From NCBI GenBank assembly GCA_006738865.1, contig AP019701.1, forward strand, positions 3,778,001-3,842,000: a DNA stretch of 64,000 nucleotides, read 5' to 3'. A program made the position numbers and the translations under genes. The notes under the pieces were generated by a model, which did no database searches, had not been told where the DNA came from, and saw nothing but the letters and a program-made list of their open reading frames with translations. Shown here in pieces: positions 52,321-60,850 of the stretch. The stretch is from Allostella sp. ATCC 35155. Its GTDB lineage: Bacteria > Pseudomonadota > Alphaproteobacteria > ATCC43930 > Allostellaceae. Positions within the stretch are counted from its first letter, which is position 1; each line of letters starts with the position of its first letter.

Positions 52321-52338
52321 TGAACGAGCGTTCAGTCA
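52321..52338. promoter_or_regulatory. FadR-type TetR operator before the crotonase/ligase operon
   Basis: TGAACGAGCGTTCAGTCA; read on the minus strand TGACTGAACGCTCGTTCA, sharing the TGAnYGAAC-n-nTCrTTCA pattern of the sites at 33277 and 45309. It contains the exact inner palindrome TGAACGAGCGTTCA. It stands between the divergent crotonase D gene and the frameshifted ligase gene. Confidence 0.65.
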
Positions 52339-52394
52339 GCGCGATACTGCGACAAGCGATGGCGAAAAGTCCATCGACCTCGTGGGGTGGAACC

Positions 52395-54288
52395 ATGCCG
52401 CAATTGCCTCCCGGCGCCGTCTGGGCGCCCGATGCCGAATTCGTCGCCAGCAGCAACTGGCAGGCCTTTCTCGCAGCCGCGGGCATGGCGGACTACGACG
52501 CCATGGCGGCGCGGGCCGATGCCGATCCCGACTGGTTCTGGGGCACGCTGCTGCACTTCCTCGACATCCCCTTCGCCACGCCGTGGCACAGGCTGCGGGA
52601 CGATTCGGCCGGCCTGCCCTGGGTGCGCTGGTGCGTCGGCGGCACCACCAACATCGCCATGGGCGGGCGAGGACGGCAGCGTCCGGGAATGGAGCTATGC
52701 CGATCTCGGGCGCGAGGTCGACCGCCTCGCGCGCGGGTTGGCCGCGCTCGGCATCGGCCCGGGATCGCCGGTCGGGCTCTACATGCCGATGGTGCCGGAG
52801 GCGGTGGCGGGCTTCCTGGCGCTGGCCCGGCTGGGCGCGATCGTGCTGCCGCTCTTCTCCGGCTTCGGCGCGGGCGCCATCGCAACCCGCCTCGGCGATG
52901 CCGAGGCGGTCGCCGTGCTGGCCGCCGATTCGGCCGTGCGCCGCGGCCGGCGCGTGCCGATGAAGGCGGAGGTCGACGAGGCCGCCCGCCAGGTGCCGAG
53001 CCTCCGCCATGTCGTCGTGCTGCGCCAGGGCGGCGAAGCGCCCGCCATGCAGGCCGGGCGCGATCATTGGTGGGACGCGCTGCCCTACGGCCAGCCCGCC
53101 CCCACCCGGCCGCTGCCCACCGATGCGCCACTCCTCGTCGCCTACACCTCCGGCACGACGGGCCGGCCCAAGGGGACGGTCCACACCCATGTCGGCTTCC
53201 TCGCCAAGACGCTGCTCGACTTCCAGCTCGGCTTCGACCTGAAGCCGTCCGACCGCCTCTTGTGGATGACCGACATCGGCTGGCTGGTCGGCCCGATCCA
53301 GATCGTCGCCGCGACGGCACTGGGCGCGACCCTGGTGCTGGCCGAGGGCACCCCCGACTTTCCCGAACCCGACCGGCTGTGGGGCATCGTGGTCCGCCAT
53401 CGCGTCAGCTTCCTCGGCCTGGGGCCGACCATCGCCCGCCTGATGGCGCGCCAGGGGGACGCAGCGCCGGCCCGGCACGACCTCTCCCGGCTGCGGCTTG
53501 CGGCTTCGACCGGCGAGCCGTGGGACGAGCGCGCCTGGATGTGGGTCTTCCGCCATGTGCTGGGCAGCACCCGGCCGCTGCTCAACTATGCCGGCGGGAC
53601 CGAGGTCGGCGGCATTCTCGCGACCAACGTGCTGAAGCCGATCAAGCCCGCCAGCTTCAACGGTCCCCTGCCCGGCAGCGGCGCCGACATCGTCGACGAT
53701 GCCGGCCGCAGCGTACCGCCCGGCACGGTGGGCGAGCTGGTGATGCGGGCCGCACCCATGGGCATGACGCAGGGCCTGTGGCGCGAGCCCGACCGCTACA
53801 TCGAGAGCTACTGGTCGCGCCTGCCGGGGATCTGGGTCCATGGCGACTGGGCCTCCCGCGATGCCGACGGGTACTGGTACATCCACGGCCGTTCCGACGA
53901 CACGATCAAGCTCGCCGGCAAGCGCACCGGCCCGGCCGAGATCGAGGCGGCCATGCTGGCGACGGGCCTTCTCGCCGATGCCGCCGCCGTGGCGCTGCCC
54001 GACCCGGTGAAGGGCCAGGCGGTCGCCTGCGTCGTCGTGCCGGCGGCGGGCCGCGCCGACGACAACGCCTTCCGCAAGGCCCTGTCCGACGCCGTCGCCG
54101 ACGCCATGGGCGGCCCCTTTCGCCCGGCCCGTATCGTGGCCGTCGCCGACCTGCCGAAGACGCGCAACATGAAGACGATGCGGCGCGTCGTGCGGGCGGC
54201 CCTCACCGGTGAGGATCCGGGCGACCTGTCGACGCTGGTCAATCCCGAGGCCCATGCCGCGATCCGCGCGGCCGCCCTCAGAGGATGA
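52395..54288 (+). pseudogene. Acetyl-CoA-synthetase-like AMP ligase, frameshifted with an internal deletion
   Basis: Two frames together make one ligase. The first (from 52395) gives the ACAS N-terminal domain up to WVRWCVGGTTNIA near 52660. The second continues from about 52664 as EDGSVREWSYADLGREVDRL to 54288. Relatives have some 20 residues between (a CxDR motif and WEG) that are missing here. The P-loop VAYTSGTTGRPKGTVHTHVG, NYAGGTEVGG and the catalytic Lys region PKTRNMKTMRR are intact. A sequencing error cannot be excluded, but the deletion suggests decay. The 3' end overlaps the convergent RTX gene by 11 bp. Confidence 0.8.
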
Positions 54289-57136
54289 GGAGGTCGTCCA
54301 TGCCGATCTCCTGCGGCCGGACCGCCAGCAGATAGGCCCAACTCCCTTCGCCGAGGTCGAGCAGGGTGGAGGTGCCGGTGTCGATCGCCCGCGCGCGGAA
54401 GCTCGCCTCGTCGAGGATGCCGAACTCGGCCGCCAGTTCCAGGCGGTCCACCCCGGGGGCGAAATCGGCGATGACGTCGACGCTGCCGTCCGCCAGCAGG
54501 ACGAAGCGGTCGGCACCGTCGCCGCCCAGCATCGTGTCGGCGCCGCGGTCGCCCATCAGGGTGTCGTCGCCGGCGCCGCCCTCCAGGTGGTCGCCCCCCT
54601 GCCCCCCGCGCAGCAGGTCGGCTCCCTCGCCGCCGTCCAGCCGATCGCCATCGGCGCCGCCGTTGAGCGTGTCGGCGCCCGGGCCTCCAGTGACGGTGTC
54701 GGCGCCGCGGTCGCCGTTCAGGAGGTCGTTGCCCGCGCCGCCGGCGATGCCGTCATTGCCCTGCCCGCCCCAGATCGTGTCGTCGCCGCCGCCCCCGCCG
54801 GTGCTCTCGTCGCCCCAGACCGTGTCGTCGCCGGCACCGGCCGCGAGGAAATCATGGCCGCCGAGGCCGAGGATGTGGTCGTTGCCGTCATAGCCGACGA
54901 GGACGTTGGCGGCGGCATTGCCCTCGAGCCGGTTGGCGCCGGCGTTGCCGTCGCCGTTCAGTTCCTCCTGGCCGAGCAGGGTCAGGTTGGCGACGGCGTC
55001 CGGCAGGCGCAGGGAGGCATGGCTCTTCAGCCACGCGATCCCGGCATCCGGCAGCAGCGCCTCGGCCTCGGCGAAGCTCGACACTTCGAGGGCGACGCCG
55101 CCCGCGACCGGCGGCGGGCCGCCATCGGCCGGCATGCGCTCGGGCGCGACGGTCCAGTTCCACACTGCCGGGGTCGGATCGACATTGCCGGAAAGGTCGA
55201 CGGCGCGGACCTCGAAGGCGTGCTGGCCGTCCGCGAGGCCGACCAGCAGCACCGGATCCGCGACGGTCGCCCAGGCGCCGCCGTCCAACCGGCCCTCGAA
55301 GCGCGCGACCGGCTCGTCGGCGTCGAGGTCGATGACGACGACTCCCGCCGAGGAAAAGGGCGGCGGTGCCGATACGATGCGCGTTTCCGGCGGGACCGTG
55401 TCGTCGCCCACGAACCAGTCGTGCCGGGCGGGCGTCGGATCGACATTGCCCGCCGGATCGACGGCGCGCACGAAGAGGCTGTGCGGCCCCTCGGCCAGCC
55501 CCTGCACGACCAGCGGATTGAGGACCGTGAGGAACGGCCCGCCATCGAGCGACACCTCGAACGCCGCCTGATCCTCGCTGGCGTTGAAGACGAAGGTCGC
55601 ATCCGGTTCCGCGCCTGCCACGTTCGGTGCGGAGAGGATGAAGGTGTCGGGCGGGATCGTGTCGGCGGACGGCCCCTGGACTGCCCAGCCGTAGATGGCC
55701 GGCGTCGGATCGACATTGCCGGCGGCGTCGATCGCACGGACCTGGAGTTCGTGCGAGCCGGCGGCGAGGCCGGAGAGAGTGACCGCCGCGTCCGACACGG
55801 CCCAGGACCCGCCGTCGAGCGCCGTCTCGAAGCTGACTCCCTCCTCGTCCGAGCCGAAGAGAAAGTCGGCCACGCCGTCCGCCGTCACCGGCGGCGGACC
55901 GCTCGTGACGAAGGTATCGGGCGGCACGGTATCGGCTGCGGGCGCCAGCCCCCGGATCACCGCCAGGTAGTTCGGGGCGGAACTCGCCGCCCCGCGCTGG
56001 TCGACCAGCAAGGCGGTGCCGTCCGCCGTCCCGTCCGAGACCCACAGTTCCCGCCCGTGCTCGCTGTCGGTCGCAACGAACAGGATGCGGTCGTTGACCA
56101 CCACCAGGTCGCGCGGGTCGGCGTCGAGCGGGTTCGGCCCGACGGGCGTGATCAGGCGAGTGCCGGCCTCCGTCCCGTCCGACCGCCACAGCCCGCGCCC
56201 CAGGTCGAGGTCGATCGCCACGAAATAGAGCGCGTCGTCGAACGCGACGAAGAAGCTCGGGTCGGACGAGGAACCGCCCTCCAGCAGATCGGCGACCCGC
56301 GATGCCGTCTCGCCGTCGAAGCGCCACAACTCGCGGCCGGCGGCGTCGCCGGTCGCGGCGAAATAGATGGCATCGCCGAACGCGATCGGCGGCCCCGGCT
56401 GGGAACCGCTCTCCCCCGCCAGGATGTCGGCGGCAAGCGCCGTCCCTTCGGGCGTGCCGTCGGTCGACCACAGCTCGCCGCCGCCATCGGCATCCTCGGC
56501 CGTGAAATGAAAGCGTCCGTCGAGCCAGGCGCCGCGCTGGTCCGGAACCGTTACCCCGTCGCCCGTCAGCCGCTCGGTTCCGGCGGCGGTGCCGTCGCTC
56601 CGCCACAGCGCCCGCTCGCCCGCGGCGCCGGCAACGAACAGCAGGTCGCCGTTCGTCGTCTCCCCCACGGCGAACGGCATCGACCCGTCGCCGCCTTCGA
56701 CGAGGTCGAGAACCATGGCGGCCGCCGTCTCGCCGGGCCGCGCGATCCACAGCTCGCTGCCATGGCTGCCGTCGCTGGCCGCGAACCACAATGCGTCGCC
56801 GGCAGCCGCAAGCCCGCTGCCGCCCTGCCCGTCGGTCGCCGCCAGCGAGTCCACCACCAGGGTTCCCGCAGCCGAGCCGTCGGTCTGCCACAGGACATAG
56901 CGATCGTCGGAAATGCCGAAGAACCAGGCGCTCGGGCCAAGGGCGACAAGGCCGTAGGGATCGGGCACGTCCGCGCCGAGGACCGCCGTCCCATCCGGCC
57001 GGCCGTCGCTGCCCCAAAGCGCCCAGTCCGCTCCCGGGTCGGTCTGCGCGACGAACAGGAGCTTGTCGGCCAAAATCCCGGTCCCGAAACTGTTCCGATC
57101 CGTCCTGATCCGATCATAGAAGGCGCTGCGGGACAA
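54278..57136 (-). CDS. ELWxxDGT-repeat, Ig-like and RTX calcium-binding secreted protein
   Basis: 952 aa in three parts. Residues 1-370 hold about eight ELWxSDGT-type repeats (for example ELWSTDGTPEGTALAADI). Residues 380-640 hold three copies of an 85-residue Ig-like unit beginning DTxPPxTxxxSxPP and ending AxDxxGNVDPTPA. Residues 690-890 hold RTX nonapeptides (GGxGxD, for example GGAGNDLLNGDRGADTV), then a C-terminal tail ending GMDDLLIL. The layout indicates type I secretion without an N-terminal signal. The TTG start lacks a clear ribosome site, so the start is uncertain. The function may be adhesion or surface binding; no secretion genes are nearby. Confidence 0.85.
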   Translation of the reverse strand: MSRSAFYDRIRTDRNSFGTGILADKLLFVAQTDPGADWALWGSDGRPDGTAVLGADVPDPYGLVALGPSAWFFGISDDRYVLWQTDGSAAGTLVVDSLAATDGQGGSGLAAAGDALWFAASDGSHGSELWIARPGETAAAMVLDLVEGGDGSMPFAVGETTNGDLLFVAGAAGERALWRSDGTAAGTERLTGDGVTVPDQRGAWLDGRFHFTAEDADGGGELWSTDGTPEGTALAADILAGESGSQPGPPIAFGDAIYFAATGDAAGRELWRFDGETASRVADLLEGGSSSDPSFFVAFDDALYFVAIDLDLGRGLWRSDGTEAGTRLITPVGPNPLDADPRDLVVVNDRILFVATDSEHGRELWVSDGTADGTALLVDQRGAASSAPNYLAVIRGLAPAADTVPPDTFVTSGPPPVTADGVADFLFGSDEEGVSFETALDGGSWAVSDAAVTLSGLAAGSHELQVRAIDAAGNVDPTPAIYGWAVQGPSADTIPPDTFILSAPNVAGAEPDATFVFNASEDQAAFEVSLDGGPFLTVLNPLVVQGLAEGPHSLFVRAVDPAGNVDPTPARHDWFVGDDTVPPETRIVSAPPPFSSAGVVVIDLDADEPVARFEGRLDGGAWATVADPVLLVGLADGQHAFEVRAVDLSGNVDPTPAVWNWTVAPERMPADGGPPPVAGGVALEVSSFAEAEALLPDAGIAWLKSHASLRLPDAVANLTLLGQEELNGDGNAGANRLEGNAAANVLVGYDGNDHILGLGGHDFLAAGAGDDTVWGDESTGGGGGDDTIWGGQGNDGIAGGAGNDLLNGDRGADTVTGGPGADTLNGGADGDRLDGGEGADLLRGGQGGDHLEGGAGDDTLMGDRGADTMLGGDGADRFVLLADGSVDVIADFAPGVDRLELAAEFGILDEASFRARAIDTGTSTLLDLGEGSWAYLLAVRPQEIGMDDLLIL

Positions 57137-57164
57137 CCGTCAAGTGCAGGGAAATCCGCGCCCG

Positions 57165-57857
57165 CTACTCCGGCAGGGCAGCAATTCCGCCATGGGCCGA
57201 GGACCAGCCGCCGGGGTCGCGCAGGAAGGTCCGCAGTTCGGTCAGGCGGGGCTCCGGAAAGGCCGCCGCCCGCTCCGCTTCGGCCAGCACGTCCCACCAG
57301 GTCGCCAGCGCATGCAGCCGCAGGCCGATCGCCGCGAAGCGCTCGGCGACGCCGGGGAAAATCCCGTACTGGAAGACGACGAAGGCGTGATCGACCTCCG
57401 CCCCGGCCTGGCGCAGGGCGCGGCAGAAGGCGAGCTTGCTTTCGCCGTCGGTCGTCAGGTCCTCGACGAGCAGCGTGCGCGCACCCGCCGCGGAAATGCC
57501 CTCGATCTGCGCGGCGGGCCCGAAGCCCTTGGCGCGCTTGCGCACGAACTGCATCGGCAGCATCAACCGGTCGGCGATCCAGGCGGCGAAGGGCACCCCG
57601 GCCGTCTCGCCGCCCGCGACCTGATCGAGGCGCTCGAAGCCGATGTCGCGGATGATGGTCGCGACCGCGAAGTCGGTGACCGCGCGGCGGATGCGCGGAT
57701 AGGAGATGAGGCGGCGACAGTCGACATAGACGGGGCTGGCCCAGCCGCTGGTCAGCATGAAGGGGTGGTCGCCCCAGAACTGCACGGCGTCGACCTCGAG
57801 CAGCATGCGGGCGGTCAGCGCGCGGATCTCCGCGGCCGGCGGCATCGTCCCGATCAT
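57165..57857 (-). CDS. pyrE: Orotate phosphoribosyltransferase
   Basis: 230-aa enzyme of de novo pyrimidine synthesis that joins orotate with PRPP to give OMP. It is of the alphaproteobacterial PyrE type: FMLTSGWASPVYVDCRRLIS near residue 33, GETAGVPFAAWIAD, the PRPP-binding loop TLLVEDLTTDGESKLAF and the late HALATWWDVLAEA. ATG at 57857 overlaps the stop of the carbamoyl-hydrolase gene (ATGA). A housekeeping enzyme tied to an amidohydrolase of the N-carbamoyl type is notable. Confidence 0.9.
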   Translation of the reverse strand: MIGTMPPAAEIRALTARMLLEVDAVQFWGDHPFMLTSGWASPVYVDCRRLISYPRIRRAVTDFAVATIIRDIGFERLDQVAGGETAGVPFAAWIADRLMLPMQFVRKRAKGFGPAAQIEGISAAGARTLLVEDLTTDGESKLAFCRALRQAGAEVDHAFVVFQYGIFPGVAERFAAIGLRLHALATWWDVLAEAERAAAFPEPRLTELRTFLRDPGGWSSAHGGIAALPE

Positions 57858-59170
57858 GGAACCCCCTCCGCGCCGGTCGCCTCGCACAGCGCCAGATGCA
57901 GCAGCTCGGCGCCGGCGTGGAAGTCGGCCATGTCCATCCGTTCCTCCGGATTGTGGGAGCCCTTGTCGTTGCGGATGAAGATCATCGCCGACGGCACGCC
58001 CGCATTGGCGAAGAGGGCGGCATCGTGCCCGGCGCCGCTCGGCACCGTCTCGGTCGGCAGGCCCAGCCGCTGGCTCAGCGCCAGCAGGCGCTTCACCAGC
58101 CCCTCGTCCATGCGCGCCGGCGCCGAATCGAGCCGCCGGTCGAAGACGAACTCGACCTTGCGGGCGCGCTCGATCGCCCGGCATTCGGTCCGCATCAGGT
58201 GATAGAAGGACTCCAGCGTGTCGCGGCTCTGGCTGCGCACCTCGAAGCTGAACGCGGCCTCCCCCGGGATGCGGCTGATGGCATGCTCGGCCGGGTTGGT
58301 GCCGACGATGCCGAAGGTGACGACGAGATCCAGCCCCTGCTCCTGCAGGACCCGCCAATGCTCGTCGAGGCGGGTCATGAGTTCGGCCATGGCCAGCACC
58401 GCGTCGCGGCGCAGCCAGCGCGGGACGGCGCCCGAATGGCCGGCATCACCGCGGCAGAGCACGCGGGCATGGCGGATGTTGCCGCGGATGCCGGTGACGA
58501 CCGCCGTCGGCAGCGCGCGGGCGACGAGCACCGGCCCCTGCTCGATATGCAGCTCGAAATAGGCCGCGACGGCGGCCGGATCGAGCAGCCGTTCGCCCGC
58601 CCGGATCGGCGCCAGATCGGCGCCGGCCGCCGCCATGGCGTCGGCCAGGGGATGCCCGCTCGAGCGATGGCGCAGCGCCAGATCCTCCGCGGACAGGTGC
58701 CCGAAGAGCGCGGACGAGCCGAGATAGGCCTTGCCGTACCAGGCGCTCTCCTCGCCGCGAATGGCCATCAGCCGCGGCGGCCGGGGCGGGGCGACGCCCG
58801 CCTCCCGCATGCGCAGCAGCGACAGGAGCCCGGCCAGCACCCCGGCGGCGCCGTCGAAGTTCCCGCCCTGGGGGACGGAGTCGAGATGGGAGGCGACGAT
58901 GACGCACGGGCGATCCGGCGTCGGCGCCAGCCCCTCCGGCGTTGTCGGCAGGGTGATCGAGAGGTTGGCCGCGGCGTCGCGGGCGGCGATCAGCCCGTGC
59001 TCGCGCGCGGTCGCCTCCAGGAGGTCGAAGGCGGCCGCCTCGCCGGCCCCGTAGGTCTCGCGCGTGATGCCGACGCCGTCGGCCCCGATCTCCGCCAGCC
59101 GGGCGAAGAGACCGGCCACGAGCGTGCCGCGATCGGTGCCGGCGTCGGCCGGCAGGATGCGTCCTTCCAT
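57854..59170 (-). CDS. M20 Zn-dependent hydrolase (N-carbamoyl-L-amino-acid hydrolase/ureidoglycolate type)
   Basis: 438-aa metalloenzyme cleaving N-carbamoyl or ureido bonds. Metal ligands show in VIVASHLDSVPQGGNFDGAA near residue 83 (His, Asp), MAIRGEESAWYGKAYLGS, AYFELHIEQGPVL and the C-terminal GSHNPEE. The GAGHDAALFANAGVPSAMIF segment is typical of the AmaB/HyuC/AllC group. ATG at 59170 is preferred over open upstream frame. It overlaps pyrE downstream and is divergent from the D-aminoacylase gene. Confidence 0.85.
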   Translation of the reverse strand: MEGRILPADAGTDRGTLVAGLFARLAEIGADGVGITRETYGAGEAAAFDLLEATAREHGLIAARDAAANLSITLPTTPEGLAPTPDRPCVIVASHLDSVPQGGNFDGAAGVLAGLLSLLRMREAGVAPPRPPRLMAIRGEESAWYGKAYLGSSALFGHLSAEDLALRHRSSGHPLADAMAAAGADLAPIRAGERLLDPAAVAAYFELHIEQGPVLVARALPTAVVTGIRGNIRHARVLCRGDAGHSGAVPRWLRRDAVLAMAELMTRLDEHWRVLQEQGLDLVVTFGIVGTNPAEHAISRIPGEAAFSFEVRSQSRDTLESFYHLMRTECRAIERARKVEFVFDRRLDSAPARMDEGLVKRLLALSQRLGLPTETVPSGAGHDAALFANAGVPSAMIFIRNDKGSHNPEERMDMADFHAGAELLHLALCEATGAEGVP

Positions 59171-59283
59171 CCGCGATGATCCCCGATCGCCGGGCGGGGC
59201 GCAATCGCCGGCGCGTGACAGCCAGCCGTCGTGGCTGGTTGAATACGCGCCTCTTTCTCCCTGCACGGATTCCCGGAGGACCG

Positions 59284-60741
59284 ATGTCTCGACCCGATCT
59301 CATCCTGCGCGGCGGCACCGTCATCGACGGCAGCGGCGGCGCGCGCTTCGCCGCCGACGTCGCGATCGCCGGCGACCGCATCGCCGCAGTCGGCGACCTC
59401 GGCGGCATGGCGGCGGCGAGCGAGGTCGACTGCAGCGGCCTCGTCGTCGCGCCGGGCTTCATCGACGTCCATACCCATGACGACCGCTACCTGCTCGAGG
59501 AGCCGCTGGTGCCGGCCAAGGCGAGCCAGGGCGTGACGACGGTGGTGGTCGGCAATTGCGGCTCCTCCCTCGCGCCCTACACCCGGGCCGACCTGCCCAA
59601 GCAGGCCTCGGCCATGCTCGACGATCCGCGCTGGCGCTTTCCGACGGCGGGCCAGTATTTCGAGGCGCTCGACGCCGGCCGGCCGGCGATCAATGCCGCC
59701 GTCCTGGTCGGCCATCGCTCGCTGCGCTTCAACTGCATGGACGATCTGGAGCGGCCGGCGACGGGCGACGAGATTCGGCTGATGCGCGGCCAGCTGCGCG
59801 AGGCGCTCGACGCCGGCGCCATCGGCATCTCGACCGGCCTCTTCTATCCCGGCGCCCAGCAGGCGACGAAGGAGGAGGTCGCCGACCTCGCCTCCGAGAT
59901 GCGGGCCGACGACGGCATCTACACTGCCCATATCCGCGACGAGGGCGACCGGCTGCTGGAATCGATCGAGGAGGCGGCCGAGATCGGGCGCATGGCCGGC
60001 GTCCAGGTGATCCTGTCGCACCACAAGGCGGCGGGCCGCACCAACTTCGGCAAGACCGCGCAGTCCCTGCCCCTGATCGAGAAGCTGCGGAAGAGCCAGC
60101 GCATCGGCTTCGACGTCTATCCCTACATCGCCTCCTCGACGGCGCTGCTGCCCGGCATCGTCGATCGCGCCGAGCGCGTCCACATCACCTGGTGCAAGGG
60201 GCGGCCGGAGTTCGCCAACCGCGACCTCGACGAAGTGGCCCGCGAACTGGGCGGCCTCACGCGCGCCGACACCGCCAGGGCGGTGATCCCGGCGGGCGCC
60301 ATCTATTTCACCATGGACGAGGCGGACGTGACCCGGGTCGTCGCGCACCCCCACTCGATGATCGGCTCGGACGGCGTGCCGTGGGACAGCTTCCCGCACC
60401 CGCGCCTGTGGGGCACCTTCCCGCGCGTCCTCGGCCGCTATGCCCGCGACCAGGGCCTGATGTCGCTGGAGCAGGCCGTCCACAAGATGACGGGCCTGCC
60501 GGCGGCCGAGTTCGGCTTCAAGGATCGCGGCGCGGTGCGCGAGGGGGCCTTCGCCGACCTCGTGCTGTTCGATGCCGGAATGGTCGCGGACCGGGCCACC
60601 TTCGAGGAACCGAAGCAGCCGGCGGCCGGCATCGCCCGCGTCCTCGTCAATGGCGAGACGGTGTGGCAGGACGGCGCCTCGACCGGCGCCCGCCCCGGCC
60701 GCGCGCTGCGCCGCCAGACGGGCACGACGCGGGGCGCCTAG
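59284..60741 (+). CDS. N-acyl-D-amino-acid deacylase family amidohydrolase
   Basis: 485-aa amidohydrolase-superfamily enzyme. RGGTVIDGSGGARFAADVAI and the metal site GFIDVHTHDD lie near residue 60; VVVGNCGSSLAP is the D-aminoacylase signature. ISTGLFYPGAQQATKEEV, YTAHIRDEGDRLLESI, ILSHHKAAG and IGSDGVPW give further metal ligands. Start ATG at 59284 has GGAGG before it. It releases D-amino acids from N-acyl or N-carbamoyl forms. It is followed by the gamma-glutamyltransferase after 109 bp. Confidence 0.88.
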   Translation: MSRPDLILRGGTVIDGSGGARFAADVAIAGDRIAAVGDLGGMAAASEVDCSGLVVAPGFIDVHTHDDRYLLEEPLVPAKASQGVTTVVVGNCGSSLAPYTRADLPKQASAMLDDPRWRFPTAGQYFEALDAGRPAINAAVLVGHRSLRFNCMDDLERPATGDEIRLMRGQLREALDAGAIGISTGLFYPGAQQATKEEVADLASEMRADDGIYTAHIRDEGDRLLESIEEAAEIGRMAGVQVILSHHKAAGRTNFGKTAQSLPLIEKLRKSQRIGFDVYPYIASSTALLPGIVDRAERVHITWCKGRPEFANRDLDEVARELGGLTRADTARAVIPAGAIYFTMDEADVTRVVAHPHSMIGSDGVPWDSFPHPRLWGTFPRVLGRYARDQGLMSLEQAVHKMTGLPAAEFGFKDRGAVREGAFADLVLFDAGMVADRATFEEPKQPAAGIARVLVNGETVWQDGASTGARPGRALRRQTGTTRGA

Positions 60742-60850
60742 CCAGCGGCCAGCGGGGGCGGCCGGAGCCCCCCAGCTTATCGCAATTGACGCGGTCCGCC
60801 CGCCGGAGTGGGATGCGCATGCTCCGCCTCCTGACGAGCGATCGGACATC

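Noticed and set aside
52387-52660. The open frame from 52387 as the true N-terminus of the ligase
   Set aside because: Its first 90 residues are Pro/Arg/Ser-rich with no family match, while the other frame gives a clear ACAS N-terminal domain.
54530-54850. Short regularly spaced GC-rich repeats that could resemble a CRISPR array
   Set aside because: They are in-frame codons for RTX nonapeptides of the minus-strand protein, with degenerate repeats and no unique spacers.
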